A stretch of 64,000 bases of DNA from Alphaproteobacteria bacterium (GCA_013289445.1 JABCZZ010000005.1:3700-67699), one strand, 5' to 3'. Counted from the stretch's first letter, positions 9,577 through 18,522 are shown. A program made the numbers and translations. Notes: generated from the letters alone by a model not told the origin.

Positions 9577-10170
9577 CTACGGTGCAGGTTTATCACGCCA
9601 GAGCTGCTCGATGCGGTCATCACGGCCGCATCCGCCACGGTACATTTTGTAGCGTAGCTTGTTCTTGATGTAATAGTCCTGGTGATAATCTTCTGCCGGA
9701 AAAAATTCTGAGGCCGGCGTGATAACGGTGGCGAGATCTTGCTTAAATAAAGCCTTCACCTTTGTTTTGGAAGCCTCGGCAAGCGCCTTCTGCTCCGGGC
9801 TATGATAGAAAATGCCGGCGCGATATTGCGAGCCTTTGTCGCAGAACTGGCCGTATTCATCGAGCGGATCAATATTGTGCCAGAAGATGTCAAGTAACTG
9901 GGCATAGGTGACTTTCGCCGGGTCATAAGTGACTTCAATGGCTTCGACATGACCGGTGCTGCCCGATGACACTTCCTCATAGCTCGGATTTCTGACATGG
10001 CCGCCCGTATAACCGGAGACGACCTTGCTTACGCCGGGAATAGTGGAAAACTCTGCATCCATGCACCAGAAACATCCCCCGGCGAAGGTCGCGGTTTCGT
10101 TATGGGTTTCAGCCATGACAGCTCCTGCAGCGAATAGAAAGAATAACGCGAAAAGAGGCTTCAGCGCCAT
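9577..10170 (-). CDS. msrA: Exported peptide-methionine (S)-S-oxide reductase MsrA
   Basis: 197-aa repair enzyme that reduces methionine-S-sulfoxide. The chosen ATG gives a signal peptide (MALKPLFALFFLFAAGAVMA) followed by the catalytic motif GGCFWC (Cys33 is the nucleophile), the family segments GYTGGHVRNPSYEEVSSGST and EVTYDPAKVTYAQLLDIFW, and a resolving-type Cys181 near the end (MYRGGCGRDD). An upstream in-frame extension exists but overlaps the preceding gene and would hide the signal peptide. Export implies protection of periplasmic proteins. It starts 4 bp after the small exported-protein gene, so they form an operon. Confidence 0.92.
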   Translation of the reverse strand: MALKPLFALFFLFAAGAVMAETHNETATFAGGCFWCMDAEFSTIPGVSKVVSGYTGGHVRNPSYEEVSSGSTGHVEAIEVTYDPAKVTYAQLLDIFWHNIDPLDEYGQFCDKGSQYRAGIFYHSPEQKALAEASKTKVKALFKQDLATVITPASEFFPAEDYHQDYYIKNKLRYKMYRGGCGRDDRIEQLWRDKPAP

Positions 10171-10174
10171 TGCT

Positions 10175-10462
10175 TTAATGTGCGCCGCGAATGGTGTCGG
10201 GCTGCAGGTTCGGCGTACTGAAGGCGGCGTTGCTCGGATCGTAACGATTGGGAGCCGGGGCCTCGGGTGTTTCCTGCTGGTAGCTGAGCGGCTGGCCGGG
10301 TTCAAAAACAATCGTAGGCATTTTTTCATCCGGATCGGCAAAGTCCTGTGCCTTCGTCGGGGTGTTCATGGTCTTATCATCTTCAGAAAAAGCGGAAGCG
10401 CTTACAAGGCCAAAGGTAGCAAATGCCAGAGCTGCAATAAGTGCCAGACGTAACGATTGCAT
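10175..10462 (-). CDS. Small exported protein of unknown function
   Basis: 95 aa. The start is set by GGAGA six bases before the ATG at 10462; another in-frame ATG lies 6 bp upstream. A clear signal peptide (MQSLRLALIAALAFATFGLV, cleavage probably after ASA) is followed by a short, acidic, Pro/Gln/Asn-rich mature part of about 70 residues without cysteine, probably disordered. It lies between dnaE and msrA on the same strand, 4 bp from msrA. I recognise no family; the position suggests a role alongside exported MsrA. Confidence 0.65.
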   Translation of the reverse strand: MQSLRLALIAALAFATFGLVSASAFSEDDKTMNTPTKAQDFADPDEKMPTIVFEPGQPLSYQQETPEAPAPNRYDPSNAAFSTPNLQPDTIRGAH

Positions 10463-10566
10463 ATTCATTCTCCATGAAATTGGATGCAGAGCATACCACG
10501 TCTCTTCAGGGTATGGCAAATGAAAGCACATACGCCGACCCGCCTAAATTCTGCGCAAATGCAGCT

Positions 10567-13500
10567 TTACGCGGCTTCGGCAAATCCGGCTACGCCTTCA
10601 AGGGCGGGAATCTGCATAAGTATTTCTGGCGTAAGCGCATATTGGCCGGGCAGGGCAATTTCCGCCTTTTTACTGTCTGCCAGCTGTGCCCACAGCGTGA
10701 TGCGTGTGCCGACACCATTGGCTTCGCCAATAAGCTTGCGCAGTTGAGGAAGCACGCGTTCCGAATCAATGGTGATGCGGATTTTTTTGGGCATGCCCGC
10801 AGATTTCACTGAGGCGATGGCTTCTTCGAGCGGTTGCAGAGATTGCAAAATCAGGCGTGCGCCCGATTCTTCACGTTTGCCGTCGACCTGCGCTACGATC
10901 ATGGCGCCGCCTTCAAGCAGCGGGCGATAGCGGTTAAGAATCTCTTCTTTAAACACCGACATTTCGAAGACGCTGGTTTCGTCGGAGAGTGTCACGAAGG
11001 CGAAACGGCCTTTTTCCGATGAACGGATTTTAATTTTACTCACCAGTCCGGCAATTTTAAATGAACTGTAAGCAGTACCGAGGAAACTGGCGAATTTGCT
11101 GGAAGGTACGACGCCAAGGCGCTTTAACACGCCGCGATAGCCTTGTATGGGATGAGAAGAGAGATAAAAACCCAGCGCCTCGTTCTCGCATTCCATGCGC
11201 TCACTCAGCTTCCAATCATCCGTAGGGGTTAAGGCGGGCAGGGTCGCAGGTATGTCAGAGCTGTTGCCACCAAAAAGACTCGTCTGCTTGCTTTCTTTTT
11301 CACGCGTGGCCGTATTGTTGTAGGCGATGATGGTATCAAGTGATTCAAAAAGCTGCCTGCGGTTGCGGTGCAACGAATCGAAGGCACCTGACTTCACCAG
11401 AAATTCCATCTGGCGGCGGTTCATCACGCGCGCATCCAGCCTGGAGGCAAGATCCCAGATGGATTTAAACGGGCCACCTTGCGCGCGTTCGGCCACCAGC
11501 AATTTCATTGCTTCCTCACCGACATTTCTCACCGCCGATAGTCCGTAACGAATCGCACTCTCTCCTTCAGGAGCGAAATAGACATCCGACGCATTAATAT
11601 CAGGTGGCAGCAATTTAATGTTCTCACGCACTGCCTCTTCGCGGAATATCGAAAGCTTGTCGGTGTTCTGCATGTCGTAGGTCATCGACGCGGCGAAGAA
11701 TTCTACCGGATAATTCGCTTTCATGTAGGCGGTCTGATAAGAAATCACAGCGTAGGCGGCAGCATGCGATTTGTTGAATCCATATTCAGCGAATTTGGCG
11801 ATGAGATCGAAAATGCCCGTCGCCTGTGCTTGCGGCACGCCGTTTACCACGGCACGCTGCACGAAAATATTGCGTTGCGCTTCCATCTCGGCGCGGATTT
11901 TCTTACCCATCGCGCGGCGCAGCAGATCGGCTTCGCCCAAGCTGTAGCCCGCAAGTAACTGAGCGATTTGCATCACCTGCTCCTGATAGATGATGACGCC
12001 GAACGTTTCCTTGAGTATCTGCTCAAGCTTGGGATGCAGATATTCCGGCTTTTCTTGCCCGTGTTTGCGGTTGATGTAGGTGGGGATGTTGTCCATCGGG
12101 CCCGGGCGGTAAAGTGCGCCCAGCGCGATCAAATCTTCCAAGCAGTCGGGTTTGAGGCGCTTGAGCGAATCGCGCATGCCCTGGCCTTCAAACTGGAACA
12201 CGCCCACCGTGCTGCCCAGACCCAGCATCGTATAGGTCTTAAGATCGCCCTCGGGAAGTTTGAGCAGATCGATCGCGATGCCGCGCCGCGCCACAAGATC
12301 GACGGCATTTTTAAGTACGGTGAGCGTCTTCAGTCCCAGAAAGTCGAACTTCACCAGCCCGGCGATTTCAGCGTATTTCATCGAATATTGCACGACGCGC
12401 ATGTCTGACTTGGGATCGCGATACATCGGCACCAGTTCTTCCAGCGAACGATCGGCAATGACCACGCCCGCTGCGTGGGTGGAGGCGTGGCGGTTGAGTC
12501 CCTCGAGCTTGAGCGCAATATCCATCATACGTGCGACGGATTCGTCTTCATCCACCGCCTTCTGCAGTGCTGGTTCTATCTCAAGGGCCTGGGCGAGTGT
12601 GACGGGCTGCGCCGGATTATTGGGCACAAATTTACAGATGTTGTCGACCTGGCCATAGGGCAGCTGCAGCACGCGACCGACATCGCGCAGCACGGCGCGT
12701 GCCTGGAGTTTTCCGAAGGTAATGATCTGCGCTACGCGATCGGCGCCGTATTTTTCCTGCACGTAGCTGATGACTTCATCGCGCCGATCCTGACAGAAAT
12801 CGACGTCGAAGTCGGGCATGGAAACGCGTTCAGGATTGAGAAAGCGTTCAAACAGCAAGCCGTATTTAAGCGGGTCGAGATCGGTGATGGAAAGCGCCCA
12901 TGCGACCACCGAGCCGGCACCCGATCCGCGGCCCGGCCCCACGGGTATATCATGTTCCTTACTCCAGCGTATGAAGTCCGACACGATAAGGAAGTAGCCG
13001 GGAAACTGCATTTTGATGATGGTCTGCATCTCAAACTCGAGACGCTCGCGGTAAGGTGCGGCCACGCGTTCACGCTCAGCGTCATTCATGCCCTCAGCAA
13101 ACACATGATTCTCAAGCCGAACGACAAGGCCCGCGCGCGCCTGCGCACGCAGCAGTTCCGCTTCATCTTCGGCGAATTTAGGCAAGATGGGCTGGCGCGC
13201 CGCTGCCATCACCGCACAACGTCTGGCGATGGCAAGCGTGTTTTCAATTGCTTCGGGAATATCCGCAAACAATGCGCACATCTTTTCTGCTGATTTGAAA
13301 TGATGCTGTGGCGTTAGTCGCCGGCGCTCGGTTTCAGTGACATAGCGTCCATCGGCAATGCAGAGCAGTGCATCATGCGCCGCATACATATCTTCGCTAG
13401 CGAAATAGATGTCATTGGTGGCGACAAGAGGAATGTTATGCATTTGCGCAAGTTCGATGAAGCCGCGCTCAATGCGTTTTTCTTCCTCAACTCCGTGACG

Positions 13501-14031
13501 CATAAGCTCGATATACAAACGTCCGGGAAACCATTGCATAAACTGCAATAACATCTGCTCGGCAGCATCCCTGCGGCCGGAAAGCAATCGCTTTCCAAGC
13601 GCACCTTTGATGCCCGAAGTCAGCGCAATCAGTCCTTCGGTGCGTCCTTCAAGATCCGCGTAATTTAGCAGCGGCGCACGGTCGTCGGCAGGCTGCAGAT
13701 AGGCCTTGCTGCACAGCCGGATGAGATTGTGATAGCCGGTTTCGTTCTTAGCGAGCAGCAGAAGCTGGTCGGGCTCGGGCTGCACACCGGAGCGGTTATC
13801 ATTCTGCTCCATAGCGACAAAAGACAGGATGCTGCCGATGATGGGCTGCACACCTGCGCCAGCAGCGGTGAGCGAGAAATCGAGCGAGGCAAAGAGATTA
13901 TTGTTATCGGTAAGTGCCAGCGCCGGCATGTGGCAGGCGACTGCCAGCTCGGTAAGCTGTTTGATGCGCATGGCGCCTTCGAGCAGGGAATACGTGCTGC
14001 GCGCGCGCAGATGAACAAACGATGCAGGCAT
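10567..14031 (-). CDS. dnaE: DNA polymerase III alpha subunit DnaE
   Basis: 1154-aa catalytic subunit of the replicative polymerase. The N-terminal PHP domain (1-~205) begins FVHLRARSTYSLLEGAM. The polymerase core has GRGSGAGSVVAWAL (~363), the catalytic aspartates in PDFDVDFCQDRRDEV (~405-410) and the third acidic site in VKFDFLGLKTL (~562). An HhH region (~830-900) and a C-terminal OB domain follow. Length and motif order are normal for DnaE1. It is followed on the same strand by a small exported-protein gene and msrA, an unusual pairing that is probably not functional. Confidence 0.97.
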   Translation of the reverse strand: MPASFVHLRARSTYSLLEGAMRIKQLTELAVACHMPALALTDNNNLFASLDFSLTAAGAGVQPIIGSILSFVAMEQNDNRSGVQPEPDQLLLLAKNETGYHNLIRLCSKAYLQPADDRAPLLNYADLEGRTEGLIALTSGIKGALGKRLLSGRRDAAEQMLLQFMQWFPGRLYIELMRHGVEEEKRIERGFIELAQMHNIPLVATNDIYFASEDMYAAHDALLCIADGRYVTETERRRLTPQHHFKSAEKMCALFADIPEAIENTLAIARRCAVMAAARQPILPKFAEDEAELLRAQARAGLVVRLENHVFAEGMNDAERERVAAPYRERLEFEMQTIIKMQFPGYFLIVSDFIRWSKEHDIPVGPGRGSGAGSVVAWALSITDLDPLKYGLLFERFLNPERVSMPDFDVDFCQDRRDEVISYVQEKYGADRVAQIITFGKLQARAVLRDVGRVLQLPYGQVDNICKFVPNNPAQPVTLAQALEIEPALQKAVDEDESVARMMDIALKLEGLNRHASTHAAGVVIADRSLEELVPMYRDPKSDMRVVQYSMKYAEIAGLVKFDFLGLKTLTVLKNAVDLVARRGIAIDLLKLPEGDLKTYTMLGLGSTVGVFQFEGQGMRDSLKRLKPDCLEDLIALGALYRPGPMDNIPTYINRKHGQEKPEYLHPKLEQILKETFGVIIYQEQVMQIAQLLAGYSLGEADLLRRAMGKKIRAEMEAQRNIFVQRAVVNGVPQAQATGIFDLIAKFAEYGFNKSHAAAYAVISYQTAYMKANYPVEFFAASMTYDMQNTDKLSIFREEAVRENIKLLPPDINASDVYFAPEGESAIRYGLSAVRNVGEEAMKLLVAERAQGGPFKSIWDLASRLDARVMNRRQMEFLVKSGAFDSLHRNRRQLFESLDTIIAYNNTATREKESKQTSLFGGNSSDIPATLPALTPTDDWKLSERMECENEALGFYLSSHPIQGYRGVLKRLGVVPSSKFASFLGTAYSSFKIAGLVSKIKIRSSEKGRFAFVTLSDETSVFEMSVFKEEILNRYRPLLEGGAMIVAQVDGKREESGARLILQSLQPLEEAIASVKSAGMPKKIRITIDSERVLPQLRKLIGEANGVGTRITLWAQLADSKKAEIALPGQYALTPEILMQIPALEGVAGFAEAA

Positions 14032-14091
14032 GTCTCTTGTCTAACAAACCTTATCATCGCTCACAAGCAATCAATCTACAAGGTCAGCAAA

Positions 14092-14120
14092 CAAAAAAAT
14101 GCGGCCTTAAAAGACCGCAT
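14092..14120 (-). terminator. Rho-independent terminator of the small lipoprotein gene
   Basis: The stem ATGCGG/CCGCAT with CTT/AAG extension (14099-14120) is followed, reading the minus strand, by a run of seven or more T. It lies 57 bp beyond the stop of the minus-strand gene at 14178 and just upstream of dnaE, isolating the two transcripts. Confidence 0.8.
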
Positions 14121-14177
14121 GAGTTGTGGCGCAGGGCGCCAGTTCACCGGATGGGCAGGGAGCCACCGCGGCGAAAA

Positions 14178-14351
14178 CTAAAAATTTGACGACGAGAATA
14201 TAGTTCGCGTGTAGGGGAGGTTAAAACTATCGCCGCCTGCATAATATGCCTGGTCGACCGGCGAGCCGGTGCTGACGCTGCAGGCATTCATGACGACGGT
14301 AAGAAGCAGGAGCATGCTTAGCGTAAAAATATTTCTAGAGGTCTGCGGCAT
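14178..14351 (-). CDS. Very small putative lipoprotein
   Basis: 57 aa from the ATG at 14351, chosen because GGAGG sits 5 bp upstream. A hydrophobic signal (SMLLLLTVVMNAC) ends at a single cysteine that could be lipidated, though the box (V-M-N-A-C) is not ideal. The mature part is only ~30 residues, Ser/Tyr-rich, with no recognised domain. It has its own terminator and no partner gene on its strand. It could be an entericidin-like or other tiny envelope lipoprotein; I cannot say which. Confidence 0.55.
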   Translation of the reverse strand: MPQTSRNIFTLSMLLLLTVVMNACSVSTGSPVDQAYYAGGDSFNLPYTRTIFSSSNF

Positions 14352-14403
14352 AAAATCCTCCACGTGGTGTGCCGCCACTTACTTATCCGCTGTAGCTGCA
14401 AAT

Positions 14404-14425
14404 CAGTACCGTTGAAACGGTGCTG
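14404..14425. promoter_or_regulatory. Inverted repeat upstream of the small lipoprotein gene
   Basis: CAGTACCGTT-GA-AACGGTGCTG, two 10-bp arms with one mismatch and a 2-bp centre. It lies about 50 bp upstream of the lipoprotein start at 14351, in the 335-bp gap between it and the divergent phosphate genes. The near-zero centre fits a dimeric repressor site better than an RNA hairpin. Apart from this and the PHO-box-like site, nothing is evident in 14379-14713. Confidence 0.35.
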
Positions 14426-14654
14426 GACACATGTAGTCGTTGCAAGCCATCACAAATAATCATCTAATATTATGTTTATTAATGCGAATCGGCATTCCTA
14501 TTTTGCTGCATTCCGACCCGGCGCCTTAGGAAACACTTGTTTTTATAACTATATTTGGTAGGGTTAAAAGATGCGCCCCAACAAAATATAGTGAGTAAAA
14601 ACAGCGAAAATGAAGTTTTTGCCTGAATTTCCGCCATATTGTTTTTTTATGCCT

Positions 14655-14688
14655 TTGTCATCAAGCTGTAACGACGATTTGCTATAGT
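14655..14688 (+). promoter_or_regulatory. PHO-box-like promoter of the phoR-pst locus
   Basis: TTGTCAT-CAAG-CTGTAAC (14655-14672) consists of two 7-bp direct repeats with 11-bp periodicity and matches the PhoB box CTGTCAT-N4-CTGTCA(C/T) at 12 of 14 repeat positions. A -10 TATAGT (14683-14688) follows after 10 bp, which is the classical geometry in which PhoB replaces the -35 contact. The first gene behind it is a 41-codon ORF, then phoR. No competing -35 at 17 bp is evident. Confidence 0.55.
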
Positions 14689-14713
14689 CGCCTATGTATT
14701 AAAGGAGACCGTC

Positions 14714-14839
14714 ATGCACACGCCGCATCGTAACGCTTCCGCCAAAGCCCTCGCAGCCGCCAACCACACGCGGTTTGCCTTATTTGCCTCTATGTCGGTG
14801 CTCACCTTTGTGCTTTCGCTCCTGCTGCTGAAAATCTGA
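14714..14839 (+). CDS. 41-residue single-pass membrane protein in the phosphate locus
   Basis: Short ORF with an excellent Shine-Dalgarno (AAAGGAGA, 6 bp before the ATG). The first ~20 residues are basic and Ala/His-rich (MHTPHRNASAKALAAANHTR), followed by one hydrophobic helix (FALFASMSVLTFVLSLLLL) and a terminal KI. It lies directly behind the PHO-box-like promoter and 120 bp upstream of phoR on the same strand. Position and RBS argue that it is translated. A regulatory membrane peptide acting on PhoR or the Pst permease is a guess from context. Confidence 0.6.
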   Translation: MHTPHRNASAKALAAANHTRFALFASMSVLTFVLSLLLLKI

Positions 14840-14901
14840 TATCCCGCTTTATTAAGTTTCATGACGCGTTGAACTGAAAGTACGACGCAAAATTCCTATG
14901 G

Positions 14902-14919
14902 CGATTGCGCCAGCAATCG
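14902..14919 (+). other. Intercistronic stem-loop before phoR
   Basis: CGATTGC-GCCA-GCAATCG, a perfect 7-bp stem with a 4-nt loop, located 62 nt after the small ORF and 40 nt before the phoR start. No T-tract follows, so it is not a normal terminator. It could stabilise or process the mRNA, or attenuate phoR relative to the small ORF. Confidence 0.45.
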
Positions 14920-14959
14920 GGCAGAATACGGCGCCAAGACAGAAACATAATCGGGAAAT

Positions 14960-16369
14960 ATGCCAACAGGTTCTAAACCGAGCGTGCCGTTTTCGATTTT
15001 GCTCAGGACGGTAGCGCTGGTAACCAGCCCCGCACTGATCACGCTTGCAGTACTGGTAGGGGTGGGCACGCTGAGCCTTAATCAGTTTCTCTATTCGTAT
15101 GCTGCCATCCTCATTGCCACCACGCTCTTTTTGCGCCCCTTTCTTGCAAGCGTGGGCACGCTTACCGTCTATGTCAACGAGCTTGCGGAAGACAAGCAGG
15201 TGCAGGAGCCCGATCTCGGTTTTCTCAGTGCCATGAGCGAGCTTTCAACATCGCTGGTGCGGTTACACCATTCCTGGGAAAATAAAAAACAGCAAATGGG
15301 TAACATCATCACCGAGCGCGAAATTCTCGTCGATTCCTTGCCTGATATTCTGGTGATGTGCAACGATGACCACGTGATCGTGCGCACCAACAAGGCGGCA
15401 CGCACCATCTTTGGCCAGAACCTCGCCAACAAGCCGCTTAGAACCGTGATTCCCAATGATGTGCTTGCCAACGGCGTCTCTGCGGTCATTGAGGAACTTA
15501 AGGGCCGTGAAGTGGAATTCCGCCTTGATGATCCGGTGCCACGCGATTTTCGCGCCATCATTGAGCGTTTTCCGATTGCTTCGACCGGTGGCATTTCGGT
15601 GATCATCACGCTTAACGATGTTACGGAACTCAAGCGTGTGGAAAAAATGCGCGCCGATTTCGTTGCCAATGCCAGCCATGAGATCCGTACGCCGCTTGCC
15701 AGCATTAAAGGGTTTGTTGAGACGTTGCGCGGACCGGCGAAGGATGACCCCGAAGCGCGCGATGAATTTCTTAAGGTCATGGACGAGCAGGCGACGCGCA
15801 TGACCAACCTGATTACCGATCTGCTGTCGCTCTCCAAGATCGAGATGAATGCCCATTCCACGCCGCAAGGTAAAGTGGATGTGTTGCGTATCATCCGTAA
15901 TGAAAAGGAAACCTTCTCCTGGCTGGCGAAAGAAAAAGACATGACGATTCGTATCGAACTTTCCGATACGCTGCCGCCCGCACGCGGTGAAGAACGCGAA
16001 CTCATGCAGGTGGTGCATAATCTTATCGGCAACGCGATCAAATACGGCAATGCCTCCACCGAAGTCACCGTAACGGCACGCGTGACCTCCATGCTGCCTC
16101 AGGATCCCAACTTTGTTAACCAGGACCGGGCGATTTGCGTCTCTATCACTGACCGGGGCGAGGGTATTCCCAAGCAACATCTGCCACGCCTGACGGAGCG
16201 GTTTTACCGAGTAGATTCAGCACGTACGCGCACCATCGGCGGCACCGGTCTTGGCCTTGCCATCGTCAAACATATCATCAACCGCCATCGCGGTGTACTT
16301 GCCATAGACAGTGTGGTAGGTGAGGGCAGTACTTTCAGCGTGTTTCTGCCGATTTATGGTGAAGAATAA
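14960..16369 (+). CDS. phoR: Phosphate-regulon sensor histidine kinase PhoR
   Basis: 469-aa inner-membrane sensor kinase. Two closely spaced N-terminal membrane helices (about 12-32 and 40-62) are followed by a PAS domain (about 115-230; LVDSLPDILVMCNDDHVIV). The HisKA motif [19 protein letters not shown] holds the phospho-accepting His near 240, and the HATPase has the N box HNLIGNAIKYG and GGTGLGLAIVKH. The lack of a large periplasmic domain and the position directly upstream of pstCAB fit PhoR. Its stop overlaps the pstC start. The cognate regulator PhoB is not in this window. Confidence 0.88.
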   Translation: MPTGSKPSVPFSILLRTVALVTSPALITLAVLVGVGTLSLNQFLYSYAAILIATTLFLRPFLASVGTLTVYVNELAEDKQVQEPDLGFLSAMSELSTSLVRLHHSWENKKQQMGNIITEREILVDSLPDILVMCNDDHVIVRTNKAARTIFGQNLANKPLRTVIPNDVLANGVSAVIEELKGREVEFRLDDPVPRDFRAIIERFPIASTGGISVIITLNDVTELKRVEKMRADFVANASHEIRTPLASIKGFVETLRGPAKDDPEARDEFLKVMDEQATRMTNLITDLLSLSKIEMNAHSTPQGKVDVLRIIRNEKETFSWLAKEKDMTIRIELSDTLPPARGEERELMQVVHNLIGNAIKYGNASTEVTVTARVTSMLPQDPNFVNQDRAICVSITDRGEGIPKQHLPRLTERFYRVDSARTRTIGGTGLGLAIVKHIINRHRGVLAIDSVVGEGSTFSVFLPIYGEE

Positions 16370-17279
16370 AGCCTTTTTGAGCCGGTTCCTGATGGCGCTG
16401 TTTTTATTCTCAGCGTTATTTTCGATATTTATTACGGCGGCGATTCTTCTGACGGTGCTCATCGAGTCGCTGCATTTTTTCCATACGGTACGACTTGGCG
16501 ATTTTCTGTTCGGGCTGCATTGGAGTCCGCAACTTGCCATTCGCGCTGACCAGGCAGGAAGCTCAGGTGCCTTTGGCGCTATTCCGTTATTTGCCGGAAC
16601 ATTCCTTATTATGATTGTAGCGATGTGCGTTGCGGTGCCGCTGGGCCTGTTCTCGGCGATTTATATGGCGGAATATGCAGCGGTGAACACGCGCGCCACC
16701 GTCAAGCCGTTGCTGGAAATTCTGGCGGGCATACCGACCGTGGTTTACGGCTATTTCGCCATTATTGCAGTGACACCGATGTTGCGCATGCTGGGCAATG
16801 CGCTGGGCGTGGATGTTTCGACCGAAAGCGCACTTGCCGCAGGGCTGGTCATGGGCGTGATGATCATTCCGTTTGTCTCTTCGCTATCAGACGACATCAT
16901 CACGGCCGTGCCACAATCGCTGCGTGATGCATCGCTTGGCCTAGGTGCCACGCGATCGGAAACCATCTGCAATGTCGTACTGCCTGCCGCGCTGCCGGGC
17001 ATCATGGGTGCGATTATGCTTGCCATCTCACGCGCGATGGGAGAGACGATGATTGTCGTCATGGCCGCGGGATTCGCTGCCAATCTCACCGCCAATCCGC
17101 TGAGTGCAGTTACCACCGTCACCGCGCAGATCGTGGCATTGCTGGTGGGCGATCAGGCCTTCGACAGCCCCAAGACGCTGGCCGCCTTTGCGCTCGGACT
17201 CACGTTGTTTGTCATTACGCTGATACTGAATGTCATCGCCTTGCATATCGTCAAAAAATATCAGGAGGCGTATGAGTAG
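16356..17279 (+). CDS. pstC: Phosphate ABC transporter permease PstC
   Basis: 307-aa inner-membrane permease of the high-affinity phosphate importer. I use the ATG at 16356, which overlaps the 3' end of phoR by 14 bp; an earlier start lies deeper in phoR. It has six hydrophobic segments, with the MetI-type permease signature in the second half (QSLRDASLGLGATRSETI followed by LPAALPGIMGAIMLAISRAM). ILAGIPTVVYGYFAI is a PstC hallmark. It is of ordinary length without the long N-terminal extension found in some alphaproteobacterial PstC. Confidence 0.92.
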   Translation: MVKNKAFLSRFLMALFLFSALFSIFITAAILLTVLIESLHFFHTVRLGDFLFGLHWSPQLAIRADQAGSSGAFGAIPLFAGTFLIMIVAMCVAVPLGLFSAIYMAEYAAVNTRATVKPLLEILAGIPTVVYGYFAIIAVTPMLRMLGNALGVDVSTESALAAGLVMGVMIIPFVSSLSDDIITAVPQSLRDASLGLGATRSETICNVVLPAALPGIMGAIMLAISRAMGETMIVVMAAGFAANLTANPLSAVTTVTAQIVALLVGDQAFDSPKTLAAFALGLTLFVITLILNVIALHIVKKYQEAYE

Positions 17280-18522
17280 GCCCGACCTGCTTGCCAGCCG
17301 CCATCGCGCAGAACGCCGTTTCCAGATGTACGGACGCGCGGCAATTGTGTTCGCGTTGCTTGCGCTTGTGCTGCTGCTGAGCACGATTATTGAAAACGGC
17401 TGGAATGGATTTTATCATACCGAACTTCGCCTGACACTGAGCGTAGATGAAAACGTCGTGGGTCATGATCCGGCACAATTGCGCCATACGGATATGACCC
17501 CCTATATTAAACATGCGCTGCTCGCAAAATTCCCGGCCGTAACAGAGCGGCGCGAATTGCGCGAGATGGTGGGGCTGGTGAGTTCCGGCGCTTCCGTCAA
17601 GATGCGCAAAGTACTCATTGCTGATCCAGACAAGTTGCATAAGCCGTTTACGCTGTGGCTGCCGGCGTCCGATACTATCGACCGGGCGATGAAATCAGGT
17701 GTTGATGAGAAAACACCTGAACTTCAGCGCAAGATCAGCAACCGTCAGCTTGGCTGGCTTGCGTTGTTTAAACAGCAAGGCGACGTACGTGTTGTCTTCA
17801 ATCCATATTTGCTGAGTAGTGGCGATTCGCGTGAGCCTGAGCTGGCCGGTTTCATGGGCAGCATGGTGGGCTCGTTCTTCACCCTGCTTGCCTGCATGTT
17901 CGTTGCATTCCCGGTGGGAGTGATGGCGGCAATTTACCTCGAGGAATTCGCGCCCAAGGGCCGCCTGACCGAATGGATTGAAATCAATATCAATAATCTC
18001 GCGGCCGTGCCTTCTATTGTTTTTGGTTTGCTGGGGCTTGCGGTGTATCTGGATATTGTCGGCATACCGCGTTCGGCATCGCTTGCGGGCGGCCTCACGC
18101 TGGCGCTCATGATTCTTCCCACGATCATTATCGCTACGCGTGCAAGCCTCAGGGCGATTCCCGATACTATCCGTGACGCTGCGCGTGCGCTGGGCGCCTC
18201 TCCCTTGCAGGTGGTGCTCCACCATACGTTCCCGCTTGCCATCCCAGGCATCACTACCGGCACCATTCTGGGCCTCGCTCGCGCAATAGGCGAAACGGCG
18301 CCGCTACTCATGATTGGCATGGTGGCCTTTGTGGCGGATATCCCAAAGAATATCCTCGATCCGGCGACAACCATGCCGGTACAGATCTATCTGTGGGCCA
18401 CCAGCCCGGAAGCCAGTTTTGTCGAAAAAACCTCCACGGGCATTCTGATTTTGCTTGTCATACTTATCTCTATGAATTCATTGGCTATTTTTATCCGCAG
18501 GCGCTTTGAGCACCGGTGGTAA
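17272..18522 (+). CDS. pstA: Phosphate ABC transporter permease PstA
   Basis: 416-aa second permease subunit. The ATG at 17272 overlaps pstC by 8 bp and is preceded by AGGAGG. TM1 (about 22-42) is followed by an unusually large periplasmic insert (~43-195), then the permease core: AAIYLEEFAPKG, LAAVPSIVFGLLGL, the EAA-loop signature TIRDAARALGASPLQVVLHH and ARAIGETAPLLMIG. Alphaproteobacterial PstA often carries such an insert. It works with PstC and PstB. Confidence 0.92.
   Translation: MSRPDLLASRHRAERRFQMYGRAAIVFALLALVLLLSTIIENGWNGFYHTELRLTLSVDENVVGHDPAQLRHTDMTPYIKHALLAKFPAVTERRELREMVGLVSSGASVKMRKVLIADPDKLHKPFTLWLPASDTIDRAMKSGVDEKTPELQRKISNRQLGWLALFKQQGDVRVVFNPYLLSSGDSREPELAGFMGSMVGSFFTLLACMFVAFPVGVMAAIYLEEFAPKGRLTEWIEININNLAAVPSIVFGLLGLAVYLDIVGIPRSASLAGGLTLALMILPTIIIATRASLRAIPDTIRDAARALGASPLQVVLHHTFPLAIPGITTGTILGLARAIGETAPLLMIGMVAFVADIPKNILDPATTMPVQIYLWATSPEASFVEKTSTGILILLVILISMNSLAIFIRRRFEHRW

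Noticed and set aside
10171..10341. N-terminal extension of MsrA
   Set aside because: It would overlap the small exported-protein gene, is compositionally odd, and hides a clear signal peptide beginning at 10170.
15169..16180. Two ~300-codon frames antisense to phoR
   Set aside because: They lie entirely inside phoR in two frames, with no start signals or recognisable motifs.
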